Translations under genes and position numbers: made by a program
The notes under the pieces: generated by a model
What the model saw: the letters and a program-made list of their open reading frames with translations, nothing else
What the model was told of the DNA's origin: nothing
Database searches by the model: none
Assembly: GCA_034670405.1 (NCBI GenBank)
Contig: JAXDDX010000034.1
Span: 2,095,501 to 2,159,500, forward strand
Length of the DNA stretch: 64,000 nucleotides
Direction: 5' to 3'
Source of the DNA: Hoplostethus atlanticus
Lineage: Eukaryota > Chordata > Actinopteri > Trachichthyiformes > Trachichthyidae
Shown: positions 46,669 to 59,536 of the stretch, piece by piece
How positions within the stretch are numbered: the stretch's first letter is position 1
Layout of the letters: the number at the start of each line of letters is the position of its first letter

Positions 46669-48999
46669 GTGAGTAGAAATGCGGACTGCGTGAAGCGGTG
46701 TTGGTGTGGAAGTTCTGTCATTTATTTTGCTTAATTTGGGTAGGTTATTTTCGTTTCGGATGTGGTTGGTAAAAAAAACAAAAAACCATGACCGATGGTT
46801 GCGCTGTAGCTGTGCACGAGTCTTCCGAGTGCAATGCGTTTGTGAGATCAGGTGTTGTTAAGCTTACATTTTCCGATGCCGAAGATGACAATTATTAAAT
46901 TATTAAAATGTGATTTAAAAAAAACTCCATATAGCCGTCATGTTGTACATGGTGCGCCTTCATTGCCGTATCAAACTTTATTCTAAAAGCAGCATTCAAA
47001 ATCGCGTATTTGCCCATTTGTCGTTGCGAAATGTGTTCCATCTGCACACGATTTGAAAATGTCAAGCTTATTATTAGGTCTATACTGGCTCATGTGTGCA
47101 TGTCTCCGCATGTTTGAATAATGTATCAGTCGCTGTGACTTATATATGTTTTTTTTTTTAATTTTTTGATCATCCTGTTTTTACTTATAGTCTGTCATAT
47201 GTGAATTCAGAGTCTTAAGGTCATTGTGAAAGTGCAGCTTGCCTTATTATCTTAGATGGTTTGGGGAAAAAAGCCATAACATTATTCAGAACGACACAGA
47301 AGCAGAACAATAAACCCAACACACTGCCGCTATGACTATGTGCGTATCATTCTCAGAGATGTTGCCGGATTGTGCACAGGGTGCTCATATTGTAGTTTGG
47401 TGCTGATGCTGCTTGCCCAGGCACATGCGCAATTTTTTTTAATCTATCCAGGTAATTAGGGTAAATTGTTGTCTGTTGGCGGGGCATCGCGATGTATGCT
47501 TTTTGGATCACTTCCAACCACTTACAAAGGATGCATGTGCATGCATTTTCATTGTAGATGCAGATCGCTGGAAATATTTAGGAAGGCACCTTGGTGTGCT
47601 CCTCTCACAGATGCCCGGTCATATAGTTTCAGTGAAAATGTGCTATATAAGTCATCAGAGGGTGATTTGAGTGTGTTGCCTCCTATTAGGTCCTTGCTAA
47701 ATGTCTATTAGCATACGGATGATTGGCTGTGCCTGAGGCGAGGGGAGCCTTCACTACCCACTGTGGGTCATTTGGATGCTCCCGCTGGTCCAACGATGGG
47801 TTTGTGTAGATAGCTGTAGTGACAGGGACTCGGGTCCATGAGGCGCGTTCGTTGCAGAGTAAAGTCACCCACGGGAAATCTGTGATGAGCGGGGACGCTA
47901 ATGTCTACTTTTGCGCAGTGCTGATAGATGCAAATGTGAGGGGACAGCAGTGTCGCAACTGAGAATAAGGCACTCTTCTGGAACCGGGCCCAGGTAGGCT
48001 GTCTCTAGGGTGCTGAGGTTATCAAACTGCTCAGTGTTGGACAAGCAAAATCCATGGTGGAAAAAAAAGTGGTGCCATATCAAACTTGCAAAACAGACAG
48101 AAAGAACAATAATCATTACCCCAAGGTCGTGCATGCCTTGTACAGAACTTAAACTTTGTCTCCCTATTTGATTGAAATTTGTTTGATACTAAAATCTGCA
48201 GAATGAATGGCTTAAATATCAAACGTGCTCTTTTGTCATCATTTAGTTATCTCATAAACAGGCTTTCTTGCTATCCCACCCACTAACTACCTTTAAAAGC
48301 TTTCCAAGTCACCCAAACAACCTTTGATGACAAAACGGAGTCATAGGTCTTTGGATGCAGCAATTTCCTCCCTCTTGCATGACATTAACGCAACTGTATT
48401 ACATTTTATATGGCTGTATATTATGTGAGCTGCTCCTAACTGTAGAATCAAGTATGTATTGTAAGAATAATGCCCAGTTCACTCCTAATTTCAAAAGCGT
48501 GGAGAAGAGATTTGGTTGCAATAATAAACTTTGTAAATGGCTTTTCACAGGTTGAAATATTTCGAGCTACTCAGAAAAATAGGGATAGCAAAATGTGAAA
48601 TTGGGCTTTCTACCAATTCTCTCTCTTTACAATCACACATTGTCTGCTCTGTTAGCGGGTGTACTTTTCTCTTTTTAATGTTTGCATCAAGGGCCCATAA
48701 AGCTTGCACAAAGGGCCCCCGCTCACTCGCTTTCATGTGTCTGAACTCATCTCTTTGACGCGTCTGATCTCAAGGTGTTTAAGGTCATGTTTTAAATGGA
48801 GCACCTCTTTTGTAGCCACATGCAATCAAAGCGCCACACAACCCAAACCCTCTCCATAGTTTCTGCTGTAATACAGGCATTTGGTTTTCTATGTTCCTCG
48901 TCTCCAGTAGGATAATAAGCTCCCTACCTCATTGTGAGCCCAGGTGACTAGCCATAACCAAGATTAGATCGACTTGAGCGTTTACTCCTTTTAGTTCAG

Positions 49000-49490
49000 G
49001 TTCATTTGGGCAGGTGTGAACAAAGCCACTTTAGCTCAGGTGCACACCAAATAACTGCACTGAGACCACCTGAAAATGGTCCACTTCCAGGAGAACTGGA
49101 GTTAGAACGGAATGGTAGCGACTCCAGGAAACAGCCCCAAAACATGGAGAATGTGAAGTATGTGTTTCGTGGTTCGACCAAATGTTGACATTTGATAGCT
49201 AACGCTTTAGAAAGCCAAGCATAACAAAATGATGCTCATATTTGGCTATATTTGGTGTTCTCACCTGGTATGAAGATGATGCATTACAGCAAAGAACACA
49301 GACAAGTACATCATGTTTAGCTCAAGTTACAGGGTCCAATCACGCGGGATAACAGGTTACCAAAACTCTGTTCAATAAACAAGCTACTTGTTGAGCCCAT
49401 GTGGCTTTTGTTTAGAAGCCCTGGTTCGCTTGTAATTGGGCAATGTGAACCTAAACACAAACACAAAAATGCAGCCAAGCAAACTTTTCA
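49000..49490 (+). repeat. dispersed repeat, copy A
   Basis: From 49263 this segment matches 59537-59772: shared words include ACCTGGTATGAA, TTAGCT.AAGTTACAGGG, CCAAAACT.T.CAATAAA, GAGCTACTTGT-like and CCATGTG.CTTTTGTT. The upstream part (GGGCAGGTGTGAACAAAGCC and GGTGCACACCAAATAA) resembles a known type of non-autonomous fish DNA element, but copy B lacks it. Confidence 0.75.
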
Positions 49491-50172
49491 ACTATGATTG
49501 AACTATAGGTGTCACACCCTGAGATGCCTCTGAGAAACCCAACCCTGTGGCAACCAAAATATAGAAGTTGGCTCTCTATTTGCTGCCTGTAGATGCTTTA
49601 AGCAGAGCTATTGTCAAAGTCCCTTTGCCCTTATGACTTGTCTGATATAACCATCAGTCCACCACAGTACAGTCCATTGTATGAAAAAATCTCCAGAGCG
49701 GTGGATCAATTTGGTTTCCTTTTTTTTCCCTCCGATTTCACCGTGTCTGTTATCACCAGCGTCCCTCAGCCTGCCCTGGTGCTTGTGCTATCGCTAAAAT
49801 GTTCATGCAGCACAGTATGCTCAACTCAGCTCAACTAAACTGAGTTTTCCTTTGCTAAAGCATCTCTTGACTCTTGAACTTTTAAATTGAAAGGAGGCTC
49901 TCAAGAGCGCCTTGCCATTTCCTTCGGGATGTGTTAGCAATTTTCAAAACAGGGTACTTCATTTCAATCATATCAGAGAGAATGACAAAAGTCTCCTCTG
50001 CTTCACAGGACTCGGATGTGCTCTGTTATCCCATATGTCTCGCAAACTCTAATGCTATGCTGAGATTAAGCACCGTCTGAAGCTGTGTCACACTGACATC
50101 CACAAGGAGCCAATTTACTAAAACCCCTCTGACAAGATTTTGGCATCTACAAGATAAAAACACAGCGGAAAT

Positions 50173-50211
<39 letters not shown>

Positions 50212-50553
50212 TGGACAGAGGGAGGGGGGAAAGGGAAAGAAAAAGAAAATCTAATGTTGAGATGAAAAAGTGCTGGCTGCAAAATTGACAAAGTGGCTGT
50301 GTCTCTGTCTTTCTTCAGCAAGTCACTGTAGAGGTTTTCAGGGTAATCGACGTTCGTTCAAAATAGGGGGCATTACTATTGATGACAAAAGACACCGTGA
50401 GGTCATCGCTTGGGCGTTGTTTTCCAGCTCTCCTCTGTCATTGATTTGCCCATTTTGTCCCTCTTTCAGCCCGTAACGTCGTATTTTTGAGTGACTGAAC
50501 AATTGAGGAACCAGCTGATTTGGTTTTGTGCAAAGAGCATGAAGTGATTACAT

Positions 50554-50700
50554 AGATTAGATTAGATTAGATTAGATTAGATTAGATTAGTTTAGATGGC
50601 TCTTTATTGAGGCGCACATCACTATACAATAAACAAGGATAAAGGTTGTATAAAAAATCCCAAATATACAAAAAACATAAAAAGAATATACAAGGTGTGT
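50554..50700 (-). repeat. (GATTA)n tail with LINE/SINE-like 3' end
   Basis: About seven ATTAG units are followed by TTTAGATGGCTCTTTATTGA and a GCGCACATCACTATACAATA segment. On the minus strand this reads as an AATAAAGAG-type 3' end finishing in a pentanucleotide tail, the usual form of a fish non-LTR retroposon 3' terminus. No coding part is attached. Confidence 0.5.
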
Positions 50701-51168
50701 AGGTGTGTTTGTGTGTGTGTGTGGGGGGCAAGGGCAGTTCTGAGTAGGTCCGGGTGTAGGTGTGTGTGTGGGGGGGGGGTGTGCGGTGACACGTGTGCAC
50801 GCACCTGCACACACACACACACACGCCGTGCACTTTTTTGTTTTTGTGCTACGCCGTCAGCCTCCTGGCACCCATTTATCTGGTTCACCTCTCCTGCCCG
50901 CCTCTTTGCATGTTTTTTTTTTCTCGAGCTCACTGAACCTTTAGTGTCTTTCATTATACTGAGGAGGAATAGGGAGGATCTTTCCCTCTTGACTTGCCAT
51001 CAGTTCTGCGTGCCTCTGCATGCGTGGGCTGTCTCCTTCTGCCTCAGGTGGACTGTGCACACAGTCACTGGATTAACCTTGGACTGCTGGGCCTTGCCGC
51101 TGCATACCGAAGTTAGATTGCCCTGCTCAACACATGGACAGAGGCGAGGAAATGGATACACCTGTGCA

Positions 51169-51169
<1 letters not shown>

Positions 51170-51207
<38 letters not shown>
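51170..51207. repeat. (CA)n microsatellite
   Basis: About 18 CA units within opsin intron 1. Confidence 0.95.
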
Positions 51208-51210
<3 letters not shown>

Positions 51211-52851
51211 ACACCACCTGGCCTGCTGGGTGGTGTTCTCTTGCCTACAAAGGTAAGAAGAAGAAATCTGAGCAGTGAGGAAGCAAAACAATGTTGCTCC
51301 ACCGTAAAGGTCAGAATGACTGAGCCAGCTAGTCAGCCTGTGTAATAAATAGTGAATTAAAGCACAGACAGTGTCTAGTTTGAACACAGTATTCAAACAA
51401 ATACTCTTGTTCACAGGGTGCTTCTTGCCAAACCGATTGCCCTCATAGCTTGCCAGACATTTACAAATCCAATTCAAGGTTAGGGCCTATAGATCGATAT
51501 GGAGTGTAAAGTATTAGTATCAGATACCTTCCAAAAGACACACAGAAGAGCCAGCGAAGGAGCGCAAGAGAGAGAGAGAGAGACGGAGAAGAAAAGTTTG
51601 CTTCTTTTTTCCCCCCCAAAACCTCTTCAGATCATAAGATGTTCATTTTGGGGATATTAGATTTAGCTGCTGCCTTTTGATCCTACCGGGGGACTAGACG
51701 GTGGAGGGGGGGCTCCAAAGTCGCACGGGTGTCCTTCTCCGTGACATTGTCTTGAATAACGAGTCCCGTGTTGCTCGCATACTATGCAGCCATGGAAGGA
51801 GCTAGTCTCCTAAAGGAGCCGGACACATCTGGTCGGACCGGCCAGCATAACCTAGTTTTCAGATTGGGAGTCCTAATGAACTTTAAAAAATACTTTTACT
51901 TGTATGGCTTGAGGCTCCAGTTGGTTCAGCGCCAAAATGACTGTGAATATTAGATTCCATATTTTGAAGCCACTCTTCATTTGGCCGTTGGAGATTCATT
52001 CACACACATTGTAGCAGCGTAGCATCTGAAAGAGTTGCTAAACCACATGCTCCCAATCTGGGGTCCAGGATGCAAAGCCTCAGTGTTTACTGGTGACATT
52101 TGGCTGTAAAAACAGCATCACAAGGGTTTTAATTTACAGATGAGACCAGCCTGGGAGTCCATCTGTTGTGGGGAGGCTGTTCCCCCAGCATTTCTGTCAT
52201 TCACTTCACAGATTGGTGACAGAGAATAGTAAGGTCGGGGTGGGGGGGGAACATGAGGGGCTGGATGAGATGGAGCACCAACGAACCAGGTTGAAATCAA
52301 TGTGGATTAAGGTGGGACTGGTGGCTATCACTCAGTCATGCCAGACCGCACGGTAACATAAGTGGGTTGTTGAACGTGTTTTAGTTTGTCACAGCGTGTA
52401 ATATTGTGGTGATGGAGCTCCTAAAACATCTCCGGTGTGTATGAAAGGGTTAGCTAAGGCAGTAAAGGGCTGCAGCTAAGCAGCATGAGTAGCACGTCTG
52501 GAGGCATCAAGTTCAGACACTGCTATCATGAATATATAGTCAATTCTCTGAGGAAACACATACATACACTCACGTACACAGGCACACACACACACACACA
52601 CACCCTCGGGGCCATAGTAGCCACTATGCGCCCTCTAAGTGCTAAGTAGTCATGGCAGCGTCACCTCAGTGGAAGGTCTGGCCCGCCTTTTAATTGAGTG
52701 TCCTGTTCGCGTCCACTTCATTGGTGCTGAAAATCAATGGGCGTGAAGGACGGCCTCATGGATCACATTGGCTTCACAATAAATACCAAACAGGATAAAA
52801 AGGATGAGGGGGTCAGGATGAACACTGAGCTCCAGGCTCCTGCTGTCGATG

Positions 52852-52998
<147 letters not shown>

Positions 52999-53320
52999 GA
53001 GTGGTTACTCTTTGACAGAGCCAATGTAGTAAAAGACAACACAGGAGCTTTCAAACAGGGACCGAGGCGCTATGGTTTATGATTTACAGTGTGTATCTAT
53101 GAACTGAAATATTAGACGAGCGCGCCGCCACGTTTGCTACGGTTTCATTTTGCTGCACTTTAACTCAGGCAGTTATTTTCAAAGTCCTAGCTGCCCTGTC
53201 TGCGAAGCTGTAAAGCATGAAGCCCATTTCAGCTGTGCTTTTGATTTCAGCAAGAGCTATAAAGCATTTTAGCGCAGTGACATGTGCATGTTTTCCTAGC
53301 CCGTGTGGATACGCATTTGG

Positions 53321-53351
53321 ACAGGTAGTGTATATTTTATACACTACCTGT
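53321..53351. repeat. 14-bp perfect hairpin, 3-nt loop
   Basis: ACAGGTAGTGTATA (53321-53334) and its exact reverse complement (53338-53351) around TTT, 181 bases upstream of opsin exon 2. Confidence 0.88.
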
Positions 53352-53471
53352 TATACTTTGTGATGGTCCGTTAAGTGTGAAGTACAGCAGGGAGGAACAC
53401 GCCTCCACATGCTGTCTACGGTATTATTTTGTTTACAGTTTGTTTTGCTTTTGTATTTGACTCCTTTTAGT

Positions 53472-53474
<3 letters not shown>

Positions 53475-53511
<37 letters not shown>
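53475..53511. repeat. (TG)18 tract at the exon 2 acceptor
   Basis: Eighteen TG units ending 22 bases before the opsin exon 2 acceptor. In the transcript it is a UG array within the polypyrimidine/branch region. Confidence 0.93.
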
Positions 53512-53513
<2 letters not shown>

Positions 53514-53532
53514 ATGCATTATCCTGTCCCAG

Positions 53533-53861
53533 GCGTCGTGTCGCTGAACTCGCTGGCTGTCCTCTCCTACGAGCGCTACAGCACCATGATAGCCCCCACC
53601 GAGGCCGACTCCTCCAACTACCAGAAAGTTTACCTGGGCATCGCTCTGTCCTGGGGCTACTCCCTCATGTGGACCGCGCCGCCGCTCTTTGGCTGGAGCC
53701 ACTACGGCCCCGAGGGGCCCGGAACCACCTGCTCCGTCGACTGGACGGCCAAGACGCCGAATAACATATCCTATATCATCTGCCTGTTTGTCTTCTGCCT
53801 GGTGGTGCCGTTCCTGGTCATCGTGTTCTGCTACAGCAAGCTGGTGTACGCCATCAAACAG
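53533..53861 (+). CDS. tmtops: TMT opsin exon 2 (TM3 to TM5)
   Basis: Continues exon 1 in frame after the split glycine codon. Numbering residues with the exon 1 break ignored, it covers about 125-233. TM3 ends in the E(D)RY-type motif ERY at 137-139, needed for G-protein coupling. TM4 contains ALSWGYSLMW. Extracellular loop 2 has PEGPGTTCSVDW: Glu184 aligns with bovine Glu181, the counterion site used by bistable opsins, and Cys190 with Cys187, partner of Cys113. TM5 is CLFVFCLVVPFLVIVFCY. The exon ends AAACAG|GTGAGT, phase 0. The next exons, which should carry TM6 and the retinal-binding Lys in TM7, are not found to 64000. The frame upstream of 53533 is intron. Confidence 0.95.
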
Positions 53862-53874
53862 GTGAGTCAACGTT

Positions 53875-53921
53875 GGGGTGGGGGTGGGGGGGGGGGGGGG
53901 GGGGGGGGGGGGGCGGTGGGC
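53875..53921. repeat. G-rich tract with G28 run next to the exon 2 donor
   Basis: GGGGTGGGGGT leads into an uninterrupted run of 28 G (53886-53913), then CGGTGGG. It starts 13 bases after the exon 2/intron 2 boundary. Confidence 0.93.
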
Positions 53922-54917
53922 AGAGCCTTTGGGTGCTGCCATGTACAGTGGCTGTCACGTTAAAGATGTGATGTGTAACATTTTTGTGTTCCTCAAAAAT
54001 GAAGACCACATGTCCCATAAACCATGTCGCTTCCTGTCGCAAAGAGGATGTTGCTACTTGTCCCCCATCTCCCCCTCCTTTTGTTTTGAAGACGAGGAAG
54101 AAGGATAACAGCCCATTTTCATTGAATCCCCCCTCTGTTCTTACAAACTTGGTGATGGGGAGCCAAACACACCTACAGTAAGTTGATTATCTCTCTGTCT
54201 GTAATTCCAATGATCTTTGGCACTTAAAGACATTTTTTGAATATGAACAACTCTCCCAAAGCTGTAAACCAGAGAACCAACGCTCTTAAACCTGGAGCTG
54301 CTATATTGATAATGCTTTTGGCAGCTGATCCTGTGGACTTTTATTGCATGTTTCTTTATGACCTTCCAGTCAAATGGCTATTTTATTGCAGTGCTAAGTA
54401 TAGTTTGGTTATGAATGCCTATGCCCGGTGCCCACAAATGCCCAAATCACTGTAAAATCGACACGGGTAATGCCGCTGTCCCTCTATCACCGCTAATAAA
54501 ATCAGACTCTGATTCATTGTCAGTGGAGCACTTCAAGAATATTCATTTTGATGGCACATATGCCATTCGGCGGATGCATCCATCCAAAGCATCTCACAGC
54601 GCTATGAGTGCATCGCTTCTTGGCTCTGAAAGGGAATTCGTCTCTGTTGGTTGTAGCTCTGGGAGAAACCCCAAATCATATGAATTAAACATCCCGACTT
54701 CTGCTCCGGGGTGGATTTCTGCTGGTGAGGACGATGTAATGAGCATCCAGAGTATATTTTGGGTGGATTGGTCCTTTTTTCCCCATGGCCCTGAACTGGG
54801 GTGTGAGGTAACTGATGTTTGGTTTTCACACTCTGTCCCGGACTGACAGACTGAAAGAATATGAGGGGAGACAGTCTGGAAGGCAGCGCTGCTCTCTCCA
54901 GGGAAACCAGAGCACAG

Positions 54918-54918
<1 letters not shown>

Positions 54919-54978
<60 letters not shown>

Positions 54979-54990
54979 GCACGCGCACAC
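54919..54990. repeat. (CA)n microsatellite
   Basis: About 28 CA units followed by CGCGCACGCGCACAC. The long open frames on both strands across it owe their length to this repeat. Confidence 0.95.
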
Positions 54991-55957
54991 TCACAAAGAG
55001 TTTGCAACAACAAGTCCCCGAGCAATTTTTTCCAGGATAACAGCTCACTCCAACTCTGTGAGCATCATGTCCTCTCAAATAAACAATGAGTTTATTTCTC
55101 CTCCGGTCAATAATCTCACCGCCACACAACTGAGAGCGGCAGTGAAAAACAATCAACTCCTCCGTCAATCTAATCGAACAGACAGACGCGCTCCCGTTCC
55201 TTCTGTGTTTCGAAGAGGAACGAGGGAAATGGGCCACCGTGTTCTGTTCTGTCCCTCCCTCTCTATCGTGTCACACCGGTCTCCTTCACCGTCTCTCTCT
55301 CTTTCTTTCCTCTCTCCTGTCTTTCTTTATCTTCATCTCTTCTGTCTTCAGTTCTCTCCCCGTTGTCTGAGTCTGTTTGTGCAGACATGCTGTTGTTTAC
55401 AGTATCTCTTTCTCAAGTCTGTAGATGTAGTTTGGTCTGTTGTCATATCTTTGTCTCCTTTCTTTATTCATCTGTTTTCATGCTCTTTCCCTTTCTCTCT
55501 CTCTCTTTGTCAACCAGTCCTCGTCTCATCCTCTTGCTCCCTCTCTAACCCTTTTCTCTACTATATGTATTATCTGCCAGCTTCTCTTTCTCCCCTCTCT
55601 CTGCGGGTAGTGCTCCTATCACTTCACGTAGGTTAATCCGTGCTGGAGCAGCTAGAAGCGATGAAGCACCTTGTTCAATAAAAGACTGATGGCTGACAGA
55701 GTTGAATTTCCCCGATCTGATGAAGTGACGCTGCTTGAGCGGGGCCACATGGAGGGAAAACTGAATCAATTCATCTACAGCACTTGATCACCTGCAGTGA
55801 GGTTGTTGAGGTTGTTGTGAGGTCGGCATTCACCGTCTCCACGGCCTCGCCACATCTGCTGTATGACCAATTATCAATCGGAGGTAGAGGAGAGAGGAAA
55901 CAGAGAGGGGGCAGGAAGTTGGGAAGGACGTGGATTCCACTGTGCACTGCTTGGTGG

Positions 55958-55959
<2 letters not shown>

Positions 55960-55999
<40 letters not shown>
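55960..55999. repeat. (TG)n microsatellite
   Basis: About 19 TG units. Confidence 0.95.
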
Positions 56000-56001
<2 letters not shown>

Positions 56002-56889
56002 TGGGGATGGGGCTCTGTGTCCCAGCAAACATCTTGATGTTGATACAACGTCCTGCACCAACATTGAAAACCCGTTTAAATAGAGAAAAATTAGAAAAAA
56101 AAACATTAGTTAGACGACGTCTGTTGTGGCCCGTGGCCTGCTATCGGTTGTTTTGTGTAGTTGGGCTCTAAATATCTTTCTGGTATCAGTTGCCAAAGCT
56201 GTTTGAATGTGAATTCATACTGAGCCGTTATACTTGCTTGCTTGTCCATGCTTGTAAAAGTCGTTGCCGTCTCGTTTTATTGCTCCTGCTTTGTAATGGA
56301 AAACTGAGGTGTTTATCAGTGCAGAGGAGCGAAGCTGACAGAGAGGTGAGTTTGTCCCCTATATTTTCTGCTCTTCCCAGACACTTACATCTGGGAGCAT
56401 CTTAAACCACAGAAATGTTTGAAATTGTTTTTTTAATGTGTGTATGAGCCAGCTTTTATGTTGTCCCCCCACCCCAAGACGTACAGTTGTAATTCCTGCT
56501 TCCTAGTTACACCAGAAGGGGGAACTGAGGTCTAATGGGAGCGCTAGTTGTGCATAGAGGAACGCAAGGCTTCCTTTCTTTAGACATAGCCTGCTTGAAA
56601 GACACAACTAACATCTCATGTTGCTGCATCTGTCCTCTTCTAACAGGTTAGTAAGGTGCATAGAAGAAACAAATAGAAAAGAATGCACACCTATGGTAAG
56701 GTGCTGACTACCCAAAAATAAACTATGAAAAAGTAAATGAAAGTGGCACACTATTCTCTCCTTGCAGTGATTACCACAGTCGAATTTAAAGAAATGAAAT
56801 ATGTGTTAAATATACATGTTTAACTTTTTAGGTTTCAAGCAAAATGGGTAGCATGTTTTCTCGTAAAGAGACAAGCTAGGCCGTTTGAG

Positions 56890-58180
56890 TTAAACTATGA
56901 ACGAAGGAGTGCAGCACTGCAAGCTCAAAGGTGTCTGGGACCGTGAACCGTGGTCGATAAAGAGAAGAAAACTATGGATGACAGTGAAAAGAAAAGGACT
57001 CGAAAGAGTCTTCACGCGCTGACAGCTGATGAACTCTTTCATGTCCTCGAGTGCATCGCACCGGTACTGAATCTTCATCATTCAAGTGTAGAGTTAGCAA
57101 AAGAGTTCTTTGCTAGTCGTGTAACCACTGAAGTGAGTCAACCTGTGCTTTCAGAGAGTGAGGTCAATGTGTTTACCTCTGATTGATTCTGGTTGATTCG
57201 GTTGACCCACAGACACTTGAGTGCCAAAAGCTTATGGCTAACTATGAGGCTCTGGGTAGGAAGCTAGCTGAGTTTAAAATGGCACCTCCCACACTACCTG
57301 CGCCAGCCACACATCCACCTGCACCTACACACACTTTCACAATCAACCAACCACCCTAAGCCACAAGATACAGTCCATACCCACAAACCAGCTCCACTCA
57401 CATCAGGCCTGTTGTCTCCATAAGAGTACTATCATTTCTGTAGCTCCAATAATTCAAATACAGGGAGGTCAGGTAGGTGACAGCGCTTCAGATATTGGCT
57501 ACAACAGTTTACGCAAAGTACTGCCCAGCTTCAACACCTCCAATTCACTCGTGCTCTTTGAGCCAAATGAAGGCAACACCCAGTTGCAGCAGCTGGATGT
57601 TGCTGACCGCCTTCTACAGATCCATAAGGTAGACGTCTCTTATGTGAGGGTCCCCGTTGGCAACCACACAAAACACTGATTTCATCCTGTCCCCCAGAAA
57701 CACCTTGGGGAACATCCAGCATCCAGCCAAGATCGTACAGACATATGCGCTGAGCCAGGGGGAGCAATCAGTCGATGTGGAAGTCAACAGCACAGACTCC
57801 TCTGCAACTCCGCGGGACAGCGGAGGTGATGACGTCCCAGGGATGGGGTGTAAGCCAGTTAAGTGAGAAGCAACAGAAAGGGAAGGGCGCACAGTTACCA
57901 TCTAGAACACCCATGGAACTGGACTGAGGAACGTCAGGAGACCCTCTGGAAGATGACTGACATGCTGGCTAACCCACCTGTTCTGCCTTATCTGGACTTT
58001 ACTACGCTCCTACGCTGACAATAATCCCTTGATTTATCTCTTGCCAAGTCTTGCCAAGTTGAATGCAGTGGACTATAGGTGGTTCGGGATATGGGCCACC
58101 CAGGGCTAATCAGACAAAGAAAAGAGCACCACCAACAGAAACTTAACGGAAAGTCCAAGGATGATTCCAGCGATGACTTC
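56890..58180 (+). pseudogene. decayed Ty3/gypsy-type retrotransposon gag-pol remnant
   Basis: Pieces in several frames follow the order of a Ty3/gypsy pol. About 57540-57720: LVLFEPNEGN, VPVGN and FILSPRNTLGNIQ, the stretch after the protease in fish gypsy pol. About 57970-58010: LANPPVLPYLDF, the start of the RNase H region (usually LxSPPVLxYPDF). About 58015-58075: DNNPLIYLLPS then AKLNAVDYRW, the well-known RNase H end motif (DNNPLTY...AKLNATGHRW). The central RT domain with its catalytic YxDD is missing. The 79-codon frame at 56950-57186 may be a gag-proximal remnant but has no recognisable domain. No LTRs identified. Dead copy. Confidence 0.7.
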
Positions 58181-59435
58181 TACTTCAATAGGCTGACATG
58201 TGGCGTAAACTGTAGAAAGATCTTACCATTTCTTAGGAGAACGCTTTGCTGTCTCAGAAGAGAGCCTTGAGATAACACACACTACAAGGTAGGCCTTGGG
58301 TAGATACGCAGCAGCTCTCATCTGAACATCTTTACCCTTGTATTATCTGAGTCAGACGTCTCCATGGATCTTCCAACGTCCTGTAAGCTGTGTAGCACAG
58401 AGGTAGAGCTGGAGAGAGCGACAGAGGGAGGCAATGAGATGGAGAGACGGAGAGACAAAGAGAATGAGAGACTGAATTTTGATGTTCCTTCGATGACACA
58501 ACAAAAGTAAAATGTAACTAAAAACACCACACAAATTCACCAAGTCCCATATCTACCTGCAGAGAGAGAGAGAGGGCGAGAGAGAAAACACTTCTAGACA
58601 ATCCTTGGAATGAAAATGGACGGTACTTCTGTTTGATATTAGTCTGCCAGGGGAGCGGGGGGATGCTGGAGGGCACGGCTGCTAGACTGTAGAGTAGACT
58701 GCATGCTTAAAACACCAATTAGTCTGCTATTGGGGAGGCTCCAGGATGAAGCTCTTGTGCCTCGTGTGGGTCCTCGCTCTTCGTCTTGCTCTGTCCTTGT
58801 TTTTCTAATCACTTTGCTCTCCAAACCTCTACTGCCACTCCATTTCCAAGTGTTTGGTGTTTGTATGCATTGAAACCTAGGTTGCGTTGTAAAAACAAAC
58901 CAGTAAGAACGAACCTCCAAGGCCAGTCATCACCGCCATGCGAAAATGCTCTCTCTATTTTTTTGAAATTCGAAGAGCTGGGTTATGGAAATGCAGAGAA
59001 CACCATGATAATCTGGTGATCATTTGTTTTTCTGCTGCAGGGCATTGCAGGACCCACATGGGCAGAGACCACCTCTGTACACATTTCATTGGCTGATGAA
59101 ATCTCTTAGTAGATGACGTTTACCTCGGTCCAAAGTCTTTCCGATGGAATGGTTTGCGATATTTTCTTGCACCGCGCTCCGTTAATCCAGGTCATCCGTC
59201 AACGCATAGGTCTCGTTGAACGGCTCTTTTTATTTTCTGCAGTGTCTGTTTCAATCCTCCCTCTCTCTCGTTCACTCTTTCGCTGTTTCTTAATCTCGCT
59301 CTTCTCTCTTTCTTTCTCTTTCTCCCTGCGCTCTGTGTCAAGGCGCTCCTCCTTGGCATATACTCCCCGATTCTCTGTTTCCCTTTTACTGTCCCATTAC
59401 CATCCATCTTCTTCACCTTTGGTTGTCATCCCTCC

Positions 59436-59439
<4 letters not shown>

Positions 59440-59479
<40 letters not shown>
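59440..59479. repeat. (CT)n microsatellite
   Basis: About 20 CT units. Confidence 0.95.
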
Positions 59480-59482
<3 letters not shown>

Positions 59483-59536
59483 CAGATGATTGGACCCTCT
59501 GAAAGTTTTGGATTTTGTTAGCCAGATTTTGTGTGC

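Noticed and set aside
53409..53532. Open frame running upstream of opsin exon 2 (starting MLSTVLFCLQF, then Cys-Val repeat)
   Set aside because: It is intron sequence read through the TG tract; the AG acceptor at 53531-53532 and the phase match to exon 1 define the exon start.
53433..53942. 169-residue minus-strand frame across opsin exon 2
   Set aside because: Antisense shadow of a GC-rich exon plus poly-Pro and Thr-His from the G and TG tracts.
54602..55237. 211-residue minus-strand frame
   Set aside because: Length comes from the CA array at 54919-54990; no domain-like content on either side.
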